Assembly (NCBI GenBank): GCA_020636405.1
Contig: JACJXW010000004.1
Span: forward strand, 620,001-684,000
Length of the DNA stretch: 64,000 nt
Direction of reading: 5' to 3'
Origin: Lewinellaceae bacterium
GTDB lineage: Bacteria; Bacteroidota; Bacteroidia; Chitinophagales; Saprospiraceae
The translations under genes and the position numbers were made by a program. The notes under the pieces were generated by a model that saw only the letters and a list, made by a program, of their open reading frames with translations, searched no databases and had not been told where the DNA came from. The first letter of the stretch is position 1, and each line of letters opens with the position of its first letter. This document shows positions 44,521 to 52,872 of the stretch, piece by piece.

Positions 44521-45270
44521 TGAAGAGGGAGGCAGATATTGGTTGTTGTAACTGCACCATAAAGCCTCCCGGGCTATCCGTGTATACCCAAATAGTCGGG
44601 AATAAAAAACAAAAAAGCCAGCCTCACTTTTAAGGCTGACTTTTTTATTTTTTTACCTTCATTTAGTAGGCCTACCTGTGCCTCTCGAAGCTCTTGGAGG
44701 GCAATTCTCGATATTTTATATCTCAATTTCTTGTTGTGCTGTATTCCCTTTTTTCGGAAAAGCACCCTTGTTTTTAAATACGAGCGAGATCCACTAAATG
44801 TGCTGTTTCTTGTGGCAAAGGAAAATTAACCTTTGCCGATAGATGGTATGGTGGACTCATAGGCGATCGTTTTGTAGGGTCGGTCCATTCAGTGTTCTTA
44901 TTGTCAGGCCGGTGTGTTTTCACTCTTCCGGATGGCTTGGCCATCCTGAGACGGTTAGAAGGGACGATTGATAGATTCCCAGAATGAAAACAAGGATGGG
45001 AAAAACCGACAATCAAAGAACAAATGGCTTCACCTGATGAAATAATCGTTGATTGTAAATTTATATAAAATTTTATGAATGGTCAAAATGGCCGGGTATA
45101 ATTTTTTGTAAAATATTTCGAAAAAATAAAAATTGAGTTAACTGCAAATTAAAAGAATAATATTTTTCGGTGTTTCCTGGGTAAGCCTAAATATTATGCA
45201 ATTGCGTTTTGCCATTCGTGGTGAGATTAAACCACCCATCAAACCCTTGATGCCTTGATTTTTGGTGCGC
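44521..45270. other. Low-GC gap with no convincing gene
   Basis: A second hairpin, CAGCCT/AGGCTG bordered by A- and T-runs (44611-44657), could end transcription in both directions. Two small minus-strand ORFs (44574-44765, which crosses that hairpin, and 44774-45016) have no recognisable domain and are not accepted. The stretch 45040-45180 is markedly AT-rich compared with the neighbours. The region may be foreign or a decayed island next to the toxin-antitoxin remnant. Confidence 0.4.
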
Positions 45271-45302
45271 TTCCGTGTATATTTGCACACATATACTGTG
45301 TG
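45255..45302 (+). promoter_or_regulatory. Promoter and operator of vapB
   Basis: TTG (45255-45257) plus TATATTTG (45278-45285) make a full -33/-7 pair with 20-base spacing. Directly downstream CACACATATACTGTGTG (45286-45302) is an inverted repeat (CACAC/GTGTG), the expected kind of site for autoregulation by the antitoxin's ribbon-helix-helix domain. The antitoxin start codon is at 45305. Confidence 0.6.
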
Positions 45303-45304
45303 AA

Positions 45305-45541
45305 ATGCAAAACGTAACCTTGTCTTTGCCGGACGATTTGCTTAGAAAAAGCCGGGAATATGCTTCAAAACATGGCACAAGCCTGAACGAACTGATCCGG
45401 ACTTTACTCCGTCGGCAGATAAGTCCGGAAGAAAGCGGCCCCATCGATAAGTTAATAGGACATACCCAAAACTTCTCTATCCCCACAAAGGGTTGGAAAT
45501 GGAACAGAGCTGACGCTTATGACCGGAAAGTGTTTTCTTGA
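45305..45541 (+). CDS. Ribbon-helix-helix antitoxin, VapB-like
   Basis: This 78-residue protein begins MQNVTLSLPDDLLRKSREYA followed by SKHGTSLNELIRTLLRR, a CopG/RHH DNA-binding domain with a C-terminal toxin-binding tail (GHTQNFSIPTKGWKWNRADA). It is the antitoxin of a PIN-domain toxin. The toxin gene that should follow is destroyed: only its first few and last ~23 codons remain. The antitoxin, promoter and operator are intact, so it could still repress or act on other PIN toxins. Confidence 0.8.
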   Translation: MQNVTLSLPDDLLRKSREYASKHGTSLNELIRTLLRRQISPEESGPIDKLIGHTQNFSIPTKGWKWNRADAYDRKVFS

Positions 45542-45628
45542 AGCGCACAGTGTCATACAGTGCTTACGGAAGATCTGCAGCATGGGGCAGAATTAGCCGG
45601 AGTGCGCATTCAAAACCCCTTTGTTTGA
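45519..45628 (+). pseudogene. VapC (PIN toxin) with its middle deleted
   Basis: ATG at 45519, overlapping the antitoxin's last codons, reads MTGKCFL, a common start of Bacteroidota VapC toxins (MTGKCFLDTN...). In another frame, 45560-45628 reads VLTEDLQHGAELAGVRIQNP then FV-stop, the usual C-terminus of these PIN proteins. The metal-binding acidic residues of the PIN domain between the two parts are missing. About 100 codons have been lost. Confidence 0.75.
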
Positions 45629-45642
45629 TGCTCCGAGGTTTG

Positions 45643-47160
45643 TTACCAAATCTTATCCCTTTTGCGCAGCAGCGATTGCCCGCCGGTAAAACGCTTTTCT
45701 ACTTCATATTTTTCCTCTAAAAGTGGGATCTGGCTGTCAAAAACGTAGTAAAAGTCAAAGCGGCCGTCCGTATGGATCTCACTGGAGTAGAAGGGAGGAG
45801 TAAATACCTTTACCTCCCATGCCTGTTGATAGAAGGAGGTAGTCGGCTGAAACATGTCCGCGACGCCTAGTTCCACCGGCGCATTTTCGGGAGGGACGGT
45901 CGTATTCAGATAGAGGATCATCTCCCGCGTATTCTTATCGTACCACCACTCCCGCGAGTAATCAAGATTGCCGGCCCGGGCCAGGTGATAAACCGCCAGA
46001 ACGGCGAACAGCGCGGCCAGCACGTCGGCCAGGCGCGGGCGAAAGTACATTTCCGCCAGGCCGTGTAAAAGAAAGAAGAAAAGCAGGCCGGATAAGGATA
46101 TGAAGAGGAGCGCTTTGCGGCCTTCCAGGTAATTGGAACCGAGCACATGGTGCTGAACCGTCATGACGATACTGCTCAGCAGGAAGAGGAGGGCCGTGGC
46201 AAGGTATTGCTGCCGCCAGTTTTGCTCCGGGGCCCGGAAAAAGAACCAGAAGGCGCCGGCAAGGGCCGGAACGATAGCTATGGTATAAAGTATTGTAAAA
46301 ACGAACACCGTATCCTTGGCGAAGTACCGGGCTCCGTAGAGGCTGTTCTCCACGACCGAGCGGAAGGCGGCCACAAAGCTCGACGTGCCATAACTGTCGA
46401 AATCGCCGGTTCCATGCAGGAACTGGATCGGGCGGTACAGCAAAACGGCCAGCAGTATGCACAGTACTATAGGGATGGTATTCATCCAAAGCTGCTGCTG
46501 CCACCGGAAACCGAGCTTTCCGGGTTGTGCACCCTGCCGGAACAGGCTCAGCAGAAATACCGTACCCCAAAGGCTGGCCAGATAGTTGAGTGCGACAAAA
46601 TTGGCCAGTACCGCCAGTACCGCCAGCAGGTAACTGGCCAGCAGGGCCGGCCAGCGGTTATTGCGCAAAAAGAGGAACAAGGCCAGTATACTGGCCATAC
46701 TCAGCCCGGCGGACAGTCCATACCCGCGTGCCAGGCCGAAGAACTCCAGCAGATAGGGGTTGAAATTGATCAGCGCCAGCCCCGCCATTCCTACCCAGAA
46801 CCGGGGGGCAACGGCGCGCACGATCGCCAGTGAGCAGAGCAGGTACAACAGGTGCGCCAGCAGGTTGGGCAGCCGCATCGTCCATTCGCTTACACCCAGC
46901 AGGCGGGTGGTTCGCTGCCAGCCCCAGGTATTGAGCAGGTGGTTATTGGCGTTGTACCAGCAATCCTTGGAGTAAAAACAGGTGGCGACATTCGTGTCGT
47001 GAAACCAGTTGTAGGAAGTACTTTCATCATGGGTCATGGAAAGGGTGGCTGCCCGGTAGGAAGTGTAGGTCATTGTGATACAGAGCAGCAGCCCAAAGAA
47101 GAGCGCTTGGAACCGTGGGTTAAGGGGCATAAGCCGGGGCAGTTTGGAAAATGCTGGCAT
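45643..47160 (-). CDS. Polytopic membrane protein, glycosyltransferase-39-like
   Basis: This 505-residue protein has about ten to twelve hydrophobic helices and a first extracytoplasmic loop, with MTHDESTSYNWFHD after the first helix, where the acidic residue matches the catalytic loop of GT-C fold (ArnT/PMT-like) glycosyltransferases. WGWQRTTRLLGVSEWTMRLP is the typical next segment. It would use a lipid-linked sugar donor to modify cell-surface molecules. The C-terminal soluble domain has no recognised motif. Confidence 0.75.
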   Translation of the reverse strand: MPAFSKLPRLMPLNPRFQALFFGLLLCITMTYTSYRAATLSMTHDESTSYNWFHDTNVATCFYSKDCWYNANNHLLNTWGWQRTTRLLGVSEWTMRLPNLLAHLLYLLCSLAIVRAVAPRFWVGMAGLALINFNPYLLEFFGLARGYGLSAGLSMASILALFLFLRNNRWPALLASYLLAVLAVLANFVALNYLASLWGTVFLLSLFRQGAQPGKLGFRWQQQLWMNTIPIVLCILLAVLLYRPIQFLHGTGDFDSYGTSSFVAAFRSVVENSLYGARYFAKDTVFVFTILYTIAIVPALAGAFWFFFRAPEQNWRQQYLATALLFLLSSIVMTVQHHVLGSNYLEGRKALLFISLSGLLFFFLLHGLAEMYFRPRLADVLAALFAVLAVYHLARAGNLDYSREWWYDKNTREMILYLNTTVPPENAPVELGVADMFQPTTSFYQQAWEVKVFTPPFYSSEIHTDGRFDFYYVFDSQIPLLEEKYEVEKRFTGGQSLLRKRDKIW

Positions 47161-47327
47161 TGGGCGTAAAATTACGGAAACCAGAACAAGTAGGAAAATA
47201 GGAAAATGCCTTGTTTTAAATATAATTCAAAAAACTTCTGACAGGAGTCATGCGGATCAGGGGCGAAAAAAATCCGGCCTTTTACAGAGGATTTCCGTTT
47301 AGGCCATTGATCGAATTTCAACACACG
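47161..47327. repeat. Right-half remnant of the palindromic element family
   Basis: GTTTAGGCCATTGATCGAAT and TTCAACACACGCTAA (about 47298-47331) match the right end of element 2 (GGCCATTGATTGAATTTTGA, ACACACTCTTA) with few changes. No matching left end is present. The rest of the gap shows nothing. Confidence 0.6.
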
Positions 47328-50300
47328 CTAAAACTCCAGCCTATCCACCAATTTCCACGGATTGAACCGGTGCAGATCCACCTGAAACGCCACCCGCTTC
47401 CAGTAATTCCCCCGCTCCACATAACGATCCTGAATATTTTGCGAATTCACCAACGGGAAGTACACCGCAATAGCGTCATTGAAAACGCCCAGCATTAACC
47501 CGCCGCTCCAGAGGAATTGATCCTTGAAGCTGTCCTCCGCTCCGGTGGGCATGGCGTTGTCGAAGTAGCCGAGGTCCAGATAGGGCTTGAGGGGTAGCCA
47601 GGAAACCAGGTTTCGCGGCAGGCCCGCCTTCAGGTTGGCAGCGAGGATGAAACTGTTGCTGCGCCCCAGGCTGAAGCCCCTCCCGATAACGTTCTTGAAC
47701 CCACCGTCCTGCATGCTCACTTGTTGCAGCCACGGGCCGTCCATATCGTTGCGGCCCAGGTAGAAGTCGTCGAAGCGGTAGTCGTTGAAGCCCTGGGAGA
47801 TGAGGTTGAAGGCGCCGGGGGCAATATAGCCGGCCTCGCGTTCGGAATGGTAGAGGAAGGCGCCGGCAAACAAGCGGACGCTAATGTTCCGTTTGTGTTG
47901 ATAAGTATAGGCGCCACTCCATTCCAGGGAGGCTTTCAGGTAGCGCTGGGCCTGGCCGAAGGGGTTGTCATAGGCCTGGTGCTCCAGAGCAATGCGCCAG
48001 TCGTAGGGGTTGATGGCGGTGCGCTGCTTGGTGTGGAAGCTGAGTTCCTGTATGGAGCTGCCTTGCCATTCGGTACCGGCAAACTCGCCATCAGCAAAGG
48101 AGAGTTGCTCCTGATGGAGAAAAATGGTGCGCAGTTGAAGGGTGCGGTAGCGGTTGCTCGTTGCCGGTTTTCCCAGGTCGATGCGAAGGTAGGGTTGAAG
48201 GCGGGTGTAGCGCAGGCGGGTATTGAAGCGGGTATTGAAGTTGCTGTGAAAGCTGCGAAAGTTGGCCCCAAGGGCAACGCGCTGTGAGAAGTTCCCTTCC
48301 GGGTAGAAATTGTAGTGCACATCGCCAATACCCGCCAGCTCACCGCTGCCCAAGCCGAAGAAGGGCGCCAATGCCCACTCCAGGCGCTTTTCCGGAATGG
48401 CGGTATTGTAGAGCAGCAGGCCGGGCATCAGCTTGTCGTAATTGTTCCAGCTGAACAGGGGCGCCCAGTAGATAGTGGTGCGTTTGTCGTTTTCTATGCC
48501 GGCGCCGAACTGTAGGCGGAGAGGCTTCACTTTCTTAAACAGGCCGTAAGGGCGGATGCGGTTGTCCTGACGGTACAGGTCGAAGGTGAGCCGCTGCCGG
48601 TCGAGCAGGATCTCTGTGTAGATGCCGGCGGGAATAGCTACGGTTTGCCTTCCTTCAAATCCTTCTATCCAGAATTCGACGGACGGATCGGGGCCCGCCA
48701 TGGCGCTGATGGTGATAGGCCCGGCAATGTTGCCTTTATTCTTAAGGTGCAAATAAAGAGAATCGCCGCCCTCTTCCATGCCGGTAATGGCGTAGTCCTG
48801 TTTCCGGCTGGAAAAGAGCAGGCCGTCGAAGAGCCAGTCCAGTTTTTTTCCAACGCCATCTTCCACGGCCTTCCGAAAGTCCTCTGGCTGTGGGTGGCGG
48901 AAGGCCCACTGCCGGTAGTATTCCTGCATGATGCCGTCCATCCGCTCTGTGCCGATATACTGTTCCAGGTACTCCAGGGCCATTGCCGGCATCTCGTAGG
49001 CACCGAGGAAGTAGTTGATCTCGCTCACCTTGTCGGAGGGGGTATCCGGCGCCTGGTTGAGGCGGCGGCGGGCCTGGTAGAGGTAGGCCAGTTCGAAGAT
49101 GTCCATCTCGGAAGTGTTCATCAGGAAAGCGGGGAGGTAACCAAAGCCGGCCTCGCCGTAGTACCGGCGGCTGTAGCGGTGCTCGTAGTAGCTGTTGAGC
49201 CCTTCGTCCATCCAGGCGTGGGCGCGCTCATTGGAGCCGAGGATGGCATAGAACCAGTTGTGCCCCACCTCGTGGGCAATGAGTTCGTCGAGGCCCTGTG
49301 CGTCGCCCGTCAGGCCGCAGTTGGTTATCATGGGGTATTCCATGCCGCCGCCTGCGCTGAAGGCCATTTGTACGGCCGTGGCCTGCGGGTAGGGGTATTC
49401 GCCTACGTGCTCGGAGTAAAACGCGACGGCGCGTTTGACGTATTTTGCCGCTTCTTTCCACAATTCCTGTTCGGCCTGGGTGAAGAAGGCCCAGCATTCC
49501 ACCTGCCTGCCCGAAGGAAGGCCAAGGATATCTTTCTGTACCATAAAACGCTTGTCGGCAAACCAGGCGAAATCGTGCACCTGCTCCGCCGTATAACGGA
49601 TGGTTTTCATCCGGCTGCTCGAAGGGGGAAAGCCCAGCTGAGGTTCCTGCTTATCAGACAAGGCGCTGAGGTGGGCGTTGCTGTCCTTGATCTGGCCTTC
49701 CAGGAAAGCAATTTCACTTTCGGTCTGTAGCGTACCGGTAGCAGCTACCAGGTAGTTCTCCGGCAGGGTAATGCGTACGTCGAAGCTGCCGAATTCGGAG
49801 TAGAACTCTCCCATATCCAGGTAGGGCATGGGGTGCCAGCCGTCTTTGTCATATACGGCGGGTTTGGGGTACCACTGGGTGAGTTGGTAGGCCTGCCCTT
49901 CGTACCCCAGGCGGGAGAAGTTGTGGGGTATCTTTACGAAGAACGGGGTCCGGATACGCGCCTGGCTGCCGGGCGCGATCGGTTCGTTCAGCACCAGCAG
50001 TGCGATATCCGGATGTTCGGGGTGGAGGGCCCAGCGAACGCTTTTTCCTTCCACCTCGAAATTCAGGCTGTCGATATACCCCAATTCACTATCTTCGGCG
50101 AAGAAAAAGCGGCTCTTGTTCATGCGCCCCTGCTGCCGGGCAAAAGCAGTTTGCCGGTTGCGGTAGGCGTTGGGCCAGAGGTGGAACCAGAGGCTGTCCA
50201 GGGCTTGGGGGGCATTGTTGTGGTAATCGAGGGTTACCTGCCCCTGGATGGCGTGTGCCTCATCGTCCAGCCGGACGTCGATGGTGTAGTGAACCTCCTG

Positions 50301-50405
50301 CTGGAAATAGGAGGGTTGGGAATAAAGGGGAACTATGAAAAGCATCAGAAAGATGCTTAATAATAGTGGGTTGAAAACTTTTAAAATTGAACCGTACTTG
50401 ACCAT
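47328..50405 (-). CDS. M1-family metallopeptidase with C-terminal barrel-like domain
   Basis: This 1025-residue exported protein begins MVKYGSILKVFNPLLLSIFL, a signal sequence. The M1 domain (residues 30-500) has the zinc motif HEVGHNWFYAILGSNERAHA with WMDEGLNSYYEHR (HExxH plus the glutamate 19 residues later), and FSAGGGMEYPMITN is the GxMEN-like substrate motif (here GGMEY). The C-terminal ~400 residues, with many aromatic strand-like stretches (VSWLPLKPYLDLGYF, DAIAVYFPLVNSQ), resemble an outer-membrane barrel. It probably cuts peptides at the cell surface. Its start overlaps the divergent gene's start. Confidence 0.88.
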   Translation of the reverse strand: MVKYGSILKVFNPLLLSIFLMLFIVPLYSQPSYFQQEVHYTIDVRLDDEAHAIQGQVTLDYHNNAPQALDSLWFHLWPNAYRNRQTAFARQQGRMNKSRFFFAEDSELGYIDSLNFEVEGKSVRWALHPEHPDIALLVLNEPIAPGSQARIRTPFFVKIPHNFSRLGYEGQAYQLTQWYPKPAVYDKDGWHPMPYLDMGEFYSEFGSFDVRITLPENYLVAATGTLQTESEIAFLEGQIKDSNAHLSALSDKQEPQLGFPPSSSRMKTIRYTAEQVHDFAWFADKRFMVQKDILGLPSGRQVECWAFFTQAEQELWKEAAKYVKRAVAFYSEHVGEYPYPQATAVQMAFSAGGGMEYPMITNCGLTGDAQGLDELIAHEVGHNWFYAILGSNERAHAWMDEGLNSYYEHRYSRRYYGEAGFGYLPAFLMNTSEMDIFELAYLYQARRRLNQAPDTPSDKVSEINYFLGAYEMPAMALEYLEQYIGTERMDGIMQEYYRQWAFRHPQPEDFRKAVEDGVGKKLDWLFDGLLFSSRKQDYAITGMEEGGDSLYLHLKNKGNIAGPITISAMAGPDPSVEFWIEGFEGRQTVAIPAGIYTEILLDRQRLTFDLYRQDNRIRPYGLFKKVKPLRLQFGAGIENDKRTTIYWAPLFSWNNYDKLMPGLLLYNTAIPEKRLEWALAPFFGLGSGELAGIGDVHYNFYPEGNFSQRVALGANFRSFHSNFNTRFNTRLRYTRLQPYLRIDLGKPATSNRYRTLQLRTIFLHQEQLSFADGEFAGTEWQGSSIQELSFHTKQRTAINPYDWRIALEHQAYDNPFGQAQRYLKASLEWSGAYTYQHKRNISVRLFAGAFLYHSEREAGYIAPGAFNLISQGFNDYRFDDFYLGRNDMDGPWLQQVSMQDGGFKNVIGRGFSLGRSNSFILAANLKAGLPRNLVSWLPLKPYLDLGYFDNAMPTGAEDSFKDQFLWSGGLMLGVFNDAIAVYFPLVNSQNIQDRYVERGNYWKRVAFQVDLHRFNPWKLVDRLEF

Positions 50406-50946
50406 GGTTAAAATTACACGGATTAGCCGGATAATTATGCTGCTGATGGCAGGATTTTCACAATTAGGCACTGCTCAGGATGGGTTCTTCCCCCAAACCT
50501 GGGAAGGCCGCTGGGCCGGCCGGCTGGAGATCTTCAATCCCGACGGCAAAGTACAGGACGTGCCTATGGAGCTCCTTATCGAACCCCGGGATAGTGCTCA
50601 CAGCTGGACGATCACCTACGGCGAAGGCGAGGAGGCCAACCGGCGCAGCTACCTGCTCAAACCGGTGGAGCCAGCCCGCGGCCTTTATGCCATCGACGAG
50701 CAGAATTCGATCGTACTCGACGCCATTTACATCGGCGGTAAGCTCTACAGCCGGTTTGAAGTGGGCGGCAACCTGCTGCTCAGCATGGTGGAACTGCAGG
50801 GGGACGGCCTCCATTACGAGATCATATCCGGCCGGTTGGAGCCCCGCAACATCACCGGCGGCCAGGAATACGAAGGGGAAGAAATACCCGAAGTAAGATC
50901 CTACCCGGTAGTGGTGCGGCAGCTGGCGATGTTGCGGAGAAAATAA
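50404..50946 (+). CDS. Hypothetical secreted protein
   Basis: This 180-residue protein starts MVKITRISRIIMLLMAGFSQ with a signal peptide ending near GTAQ. The mature part is beta-rich: WEGRWAGRLEIFNPDGKVQD, VPMELLIEPRDSAHSWTITY, GLYAIDEQNSIVLDAIYIGG and LLSMVELQGDGLHYEIISGR. This looks like a small lipocalin-like or DUF-type barrel. Its ATG (50404-50406) and the M1 peptidase start (50405-50403, minus strand) share the CATG sequence, so each promoter must lie in the other's coding region unless one start is wrong. Confidence 0.75.
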   Translation: MVKITRISRIIMLLMAGFSQLGTAQDGFFPQTWEGRWAGRLEIFNPDGKVQDVPMELLIEPRDSAHSWTITYGEGEEANRRSYLLKPVEPARGLYAIDEQNSIVLDAIYIGGKLYSRFEVGGNLLLSMVELQGDGLHYEIISGRLEPRNITGGQEYEGEEIPEVRSYPVVVRQLAMLRRK

Positions 50947-50959
50947 CCTTCCGAAGGCT

Positions 50960-51481
50960 CTATCTCTTTAACCGGCGGGCGAACATGGACAGCACTTTGT
51001 CCACCTTCCGTTTGCCCCAGCCAAGGTTGCCCTGGGTGAAGGTGAAGGAAGCGTCGAAAGCGCCGGTTTGGGTGTTGACCAGGCGGGCGTTGAAGTAGGA
51101 GAAGGACCGCTTGTTGAAGGAGGCCCCTGAGTTGTATTCGTATCTCAAAATATAGTCCGCCGGCTTTTCTTCGAAGAGTTGGAGCGTAATGGGGTGAACC
51201 TGGGGAATGGTGAAGGTTGTGTCCATAGATTGCACCATGACGCCGGTTCCGGTGGGCAGTGCACCGCGCAGGTAATTGTCGGATATGACGGGAAGGCCGT
51301 TTTCGATAAGGTGGTGTTCGATACGCCCCAGGATCAGGTCGTTGGTATTGAGGTTCACTACCTTAATAGACCTGTTCGGAGAATACTCCGGATTGCGGAC
51401 GAAAGACGTTTTTCCGGCCGAAATGCAGGAAGAGAGCGAGAACAGAGCAGCGAATAAAAGGGCAGCAGAAAGGGCTTTCAT
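50960..51481 (-). CDS. Hypothetical lipoprotein
   Basis: This 173-residue protein begins MKALSAALLFAALFSLSSCI, a lipoprotein signal with Cys19. The mature domain has alternating short strands and helices (RSIKVVNLNTNDLILGRIEH, HLIENGLPVISDNYLRG, RLVNTQTGAFDASFTFTQG). I do not recognise the family. It is convergent with the gene ending at 50946. Its upstream region contains palindromic element 3. Confidence 0.7.
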   Translation of the reverse strand: MKALSAALLFAALFSLSSCISAGKTSFVRNPEYSPNRSIKVVNLNTNDLILGRIEHHLIENGLPVISDNYLRGALPTGTGVMVQSMDTTFTIPQVHPITLQLFEEKPADYILRYEYNSGASFNKRSFSYFNARLVNTQTGAFDASFTFTQGNLGWGKRKVDKVLSMFARRLKR

Positions 51482-51612
51482 GATAAGTCGTTTTTAGATT
51501 GAATAATGAGCATTATGGGAAAAGTGCTTTTCATCAGAAAAATAGCGGCAGTTCGTGGGATTTCTTGTTAAAGAAAGGTGAAAGGTGCAGGACAGGCAGG
51601 TTAAAGAAATTA

Positions 51613-51773
51613 AGGGTTGTGAAAAGAATAAGTTATGAATAATTGGCGCACTTATTTTGGTGCTAGACGAGGCAAAAAACGCAGGCGTAGCCAAAGCTAC
51701 GGCGAGTATTTTTAACGAAGTATAGCGCCAAAAGAAGCAGCCAAGTGTTATAAGTTATTCTTTACACAACCCT
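51613..51773. repeat. Palindromic element 3 (161 bp)
   Basis: The ends AGGGTTGTG-A-AAAGAATAA (51613-51631) and TTATTCTTTACACAACCCT (51755-51773) are inverted with one or two mismatches. The core has TGCTAGACGAGGC and AACGAAGTATAGCGC, as in element 1, around the centre CGTAGC-GCTACG. The ends are unrelated in sequence to those of elements 1 and 2 but still self-complementary, and the length equals element 2. It lies between divergent genes. Confidence 0.85.
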
Positions 51774-51946
51774 AAGGGCCCGTTTGGAAATATGTTAAAT
51801 GAACATAGGCCCCGGGAGTAATCGTTAAATGGACAGGGATTCATGGGTGGAACTACATTGCAATTCCATCTATCCAGTTTAGCAAGCTGTCCGAGAAATC
51901 CCGTAAGTATTATATCTTTATCGAAGAAAATAAAAGATCCATCAGC
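51774..51946. other. Leader of the 51947 gene
   Basis: Contains TATATCTTTA around 51910-51921, resembling the -7 box, about 30 bases before the start codon. Otherwise no gene or hairpin was seen. Confidence 0.4.
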
Positions 51947-52642
51947 ATGAAACTAAATGTCATCCTATCTATTGCCTGTTTTCTGTTCACCGCCCTGCTC
52001 CATGCCCAGGCCGTCGACAAAAAACCGGTGGAGCACCCTTACCAGGACTACAACGAGCGCCCCTATCCGGCAACCAATCTTCCTGCCTCTCCCAAGGTAG
52101 CGGAATTCATGGCCCTGTTTGAAGATGCCGAAGTGGGCAACCTCCATGTATATTCCGATTTTAAGGACAAAGCCGGCGCCGGCTATTACTTTGCCGGAAA
52201 AAAGATCGGGGCGGCCCATAAGGAGCTTTTTGCCTCTGAATTCCTCGGGTTGGCCAAAGCCAACGACATTTACGCCACCTACAGCATACGCGGCAATGAG
52301 GAAGAACACTATATCATCCGCATGCCTACCAACAAAGGGTCCAATACCCTCTGGCTTTTCACCATTGAAGGGGAGGTAGTAAAGCCGTTGCAACAGCTTG
52401 CCTTTGCCTTCTGCCAGGGAGGGGACTGCTACCAACAGGACAGTTGGATCACCGGCCTGAACGGGGATACCAGCCTGGATATTCTCGTCAAGTTCCGCCG
52501 AACCAACGCCAAAACCGGAGCCGTAACGGAGGAAAGCGAAAAGGTATACCTTCAGGACGAAGCCGGTAACTTCCGCCTGGCAGAAAAGGAAAAGGTAAAT
52601 GTTAAGCCCGGTAAATTTGATATGGAGCGCTTAAAGCATTGA
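51947..52642 (+). CDS. Hypothetical secreted protein
   Basis: This 231-residue protein begins MKLNVILSIACFLFTALLHA-Q, a signal peptide. The mature part contains VAEFMALFEDAEVGNLHVYS and KIGAAHKELFASEFLGLAKA, then beta-rich segments with two cysteines (FCQGGDC). The C-terminus is charged. No family is recognised. It is separated from its divergent neighbour by palindromic element 3. Confidence 0.7.
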   Translation: MKLNVILSIACFLFTALLHAQAVDKKPVEHPYQDYNERPYPATNLPASPKVAEFMALFEDAEVGNLHVYSDFKDKAGAGYYFAGKKIGAAHKELFASEFLGLAKANDIYATYSIRGNEEEHYIIRMPTNKGSNTLWLFTIEGEVVKPLQQLAFAFCQGGDCYQQDSWITGLNGDTSLDILVKFRRTNAKTGAVTEESEKVYLQDEAGNFRLAEKEKVNVKPGKFDMERLKH

Positions 52643-52689
52643 TTTTAATAGGCTTGAAATCAGCGACTTAGGCATTTGTGACTACCGCT

Positions 52690-52860
52690 GTCGGTTCCGC
52701 GGTTGAGGAGGGTTTAACGGTCGAATGGGGACTGATTTGGGGGTTTAGGAAGGTTTACGCCCTTCCACTGCCCACATCGAAAATCGAACGTCCCACATCA
52801 AACATCAGAAATCAGAATGTTTGGGGTGGCTCCTGTTTAGCCCACGCTGCGGGGCCGGCA
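52690..52860. repeat. Low-complexity inverted-arm array
   Basis: The left part (52695-52760) is G/T-rich (GTTGAGGAGGGTTTAACGGT, GGGGGTTTAGGAAGG). The right part (52773-52820) is A/C-rich, reading ACATCGAAAATCGAACGTCC, then CACATCAAACATCAGAAATC. The right part matches the reverse of the 20648-20681 words. It lies between the 51947 gene and galE. Confidence 0.6.
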
Positions 52861-52872
52861 CGCCCCAACAAT

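Noticed and set aside
44574..44765. A 63-residue minus-strand ORF in the same gap
   Set aside because: It runs through a terminator-like hairpin (44611-44657) and has no recognisable motif.
44774..45016. An 80-residue minus-strand ORF in the low-GC gap
   Set aside because: No signal peptide, domain or ribosome site. Composition is unlike neighbouring genes and no function can be seen.
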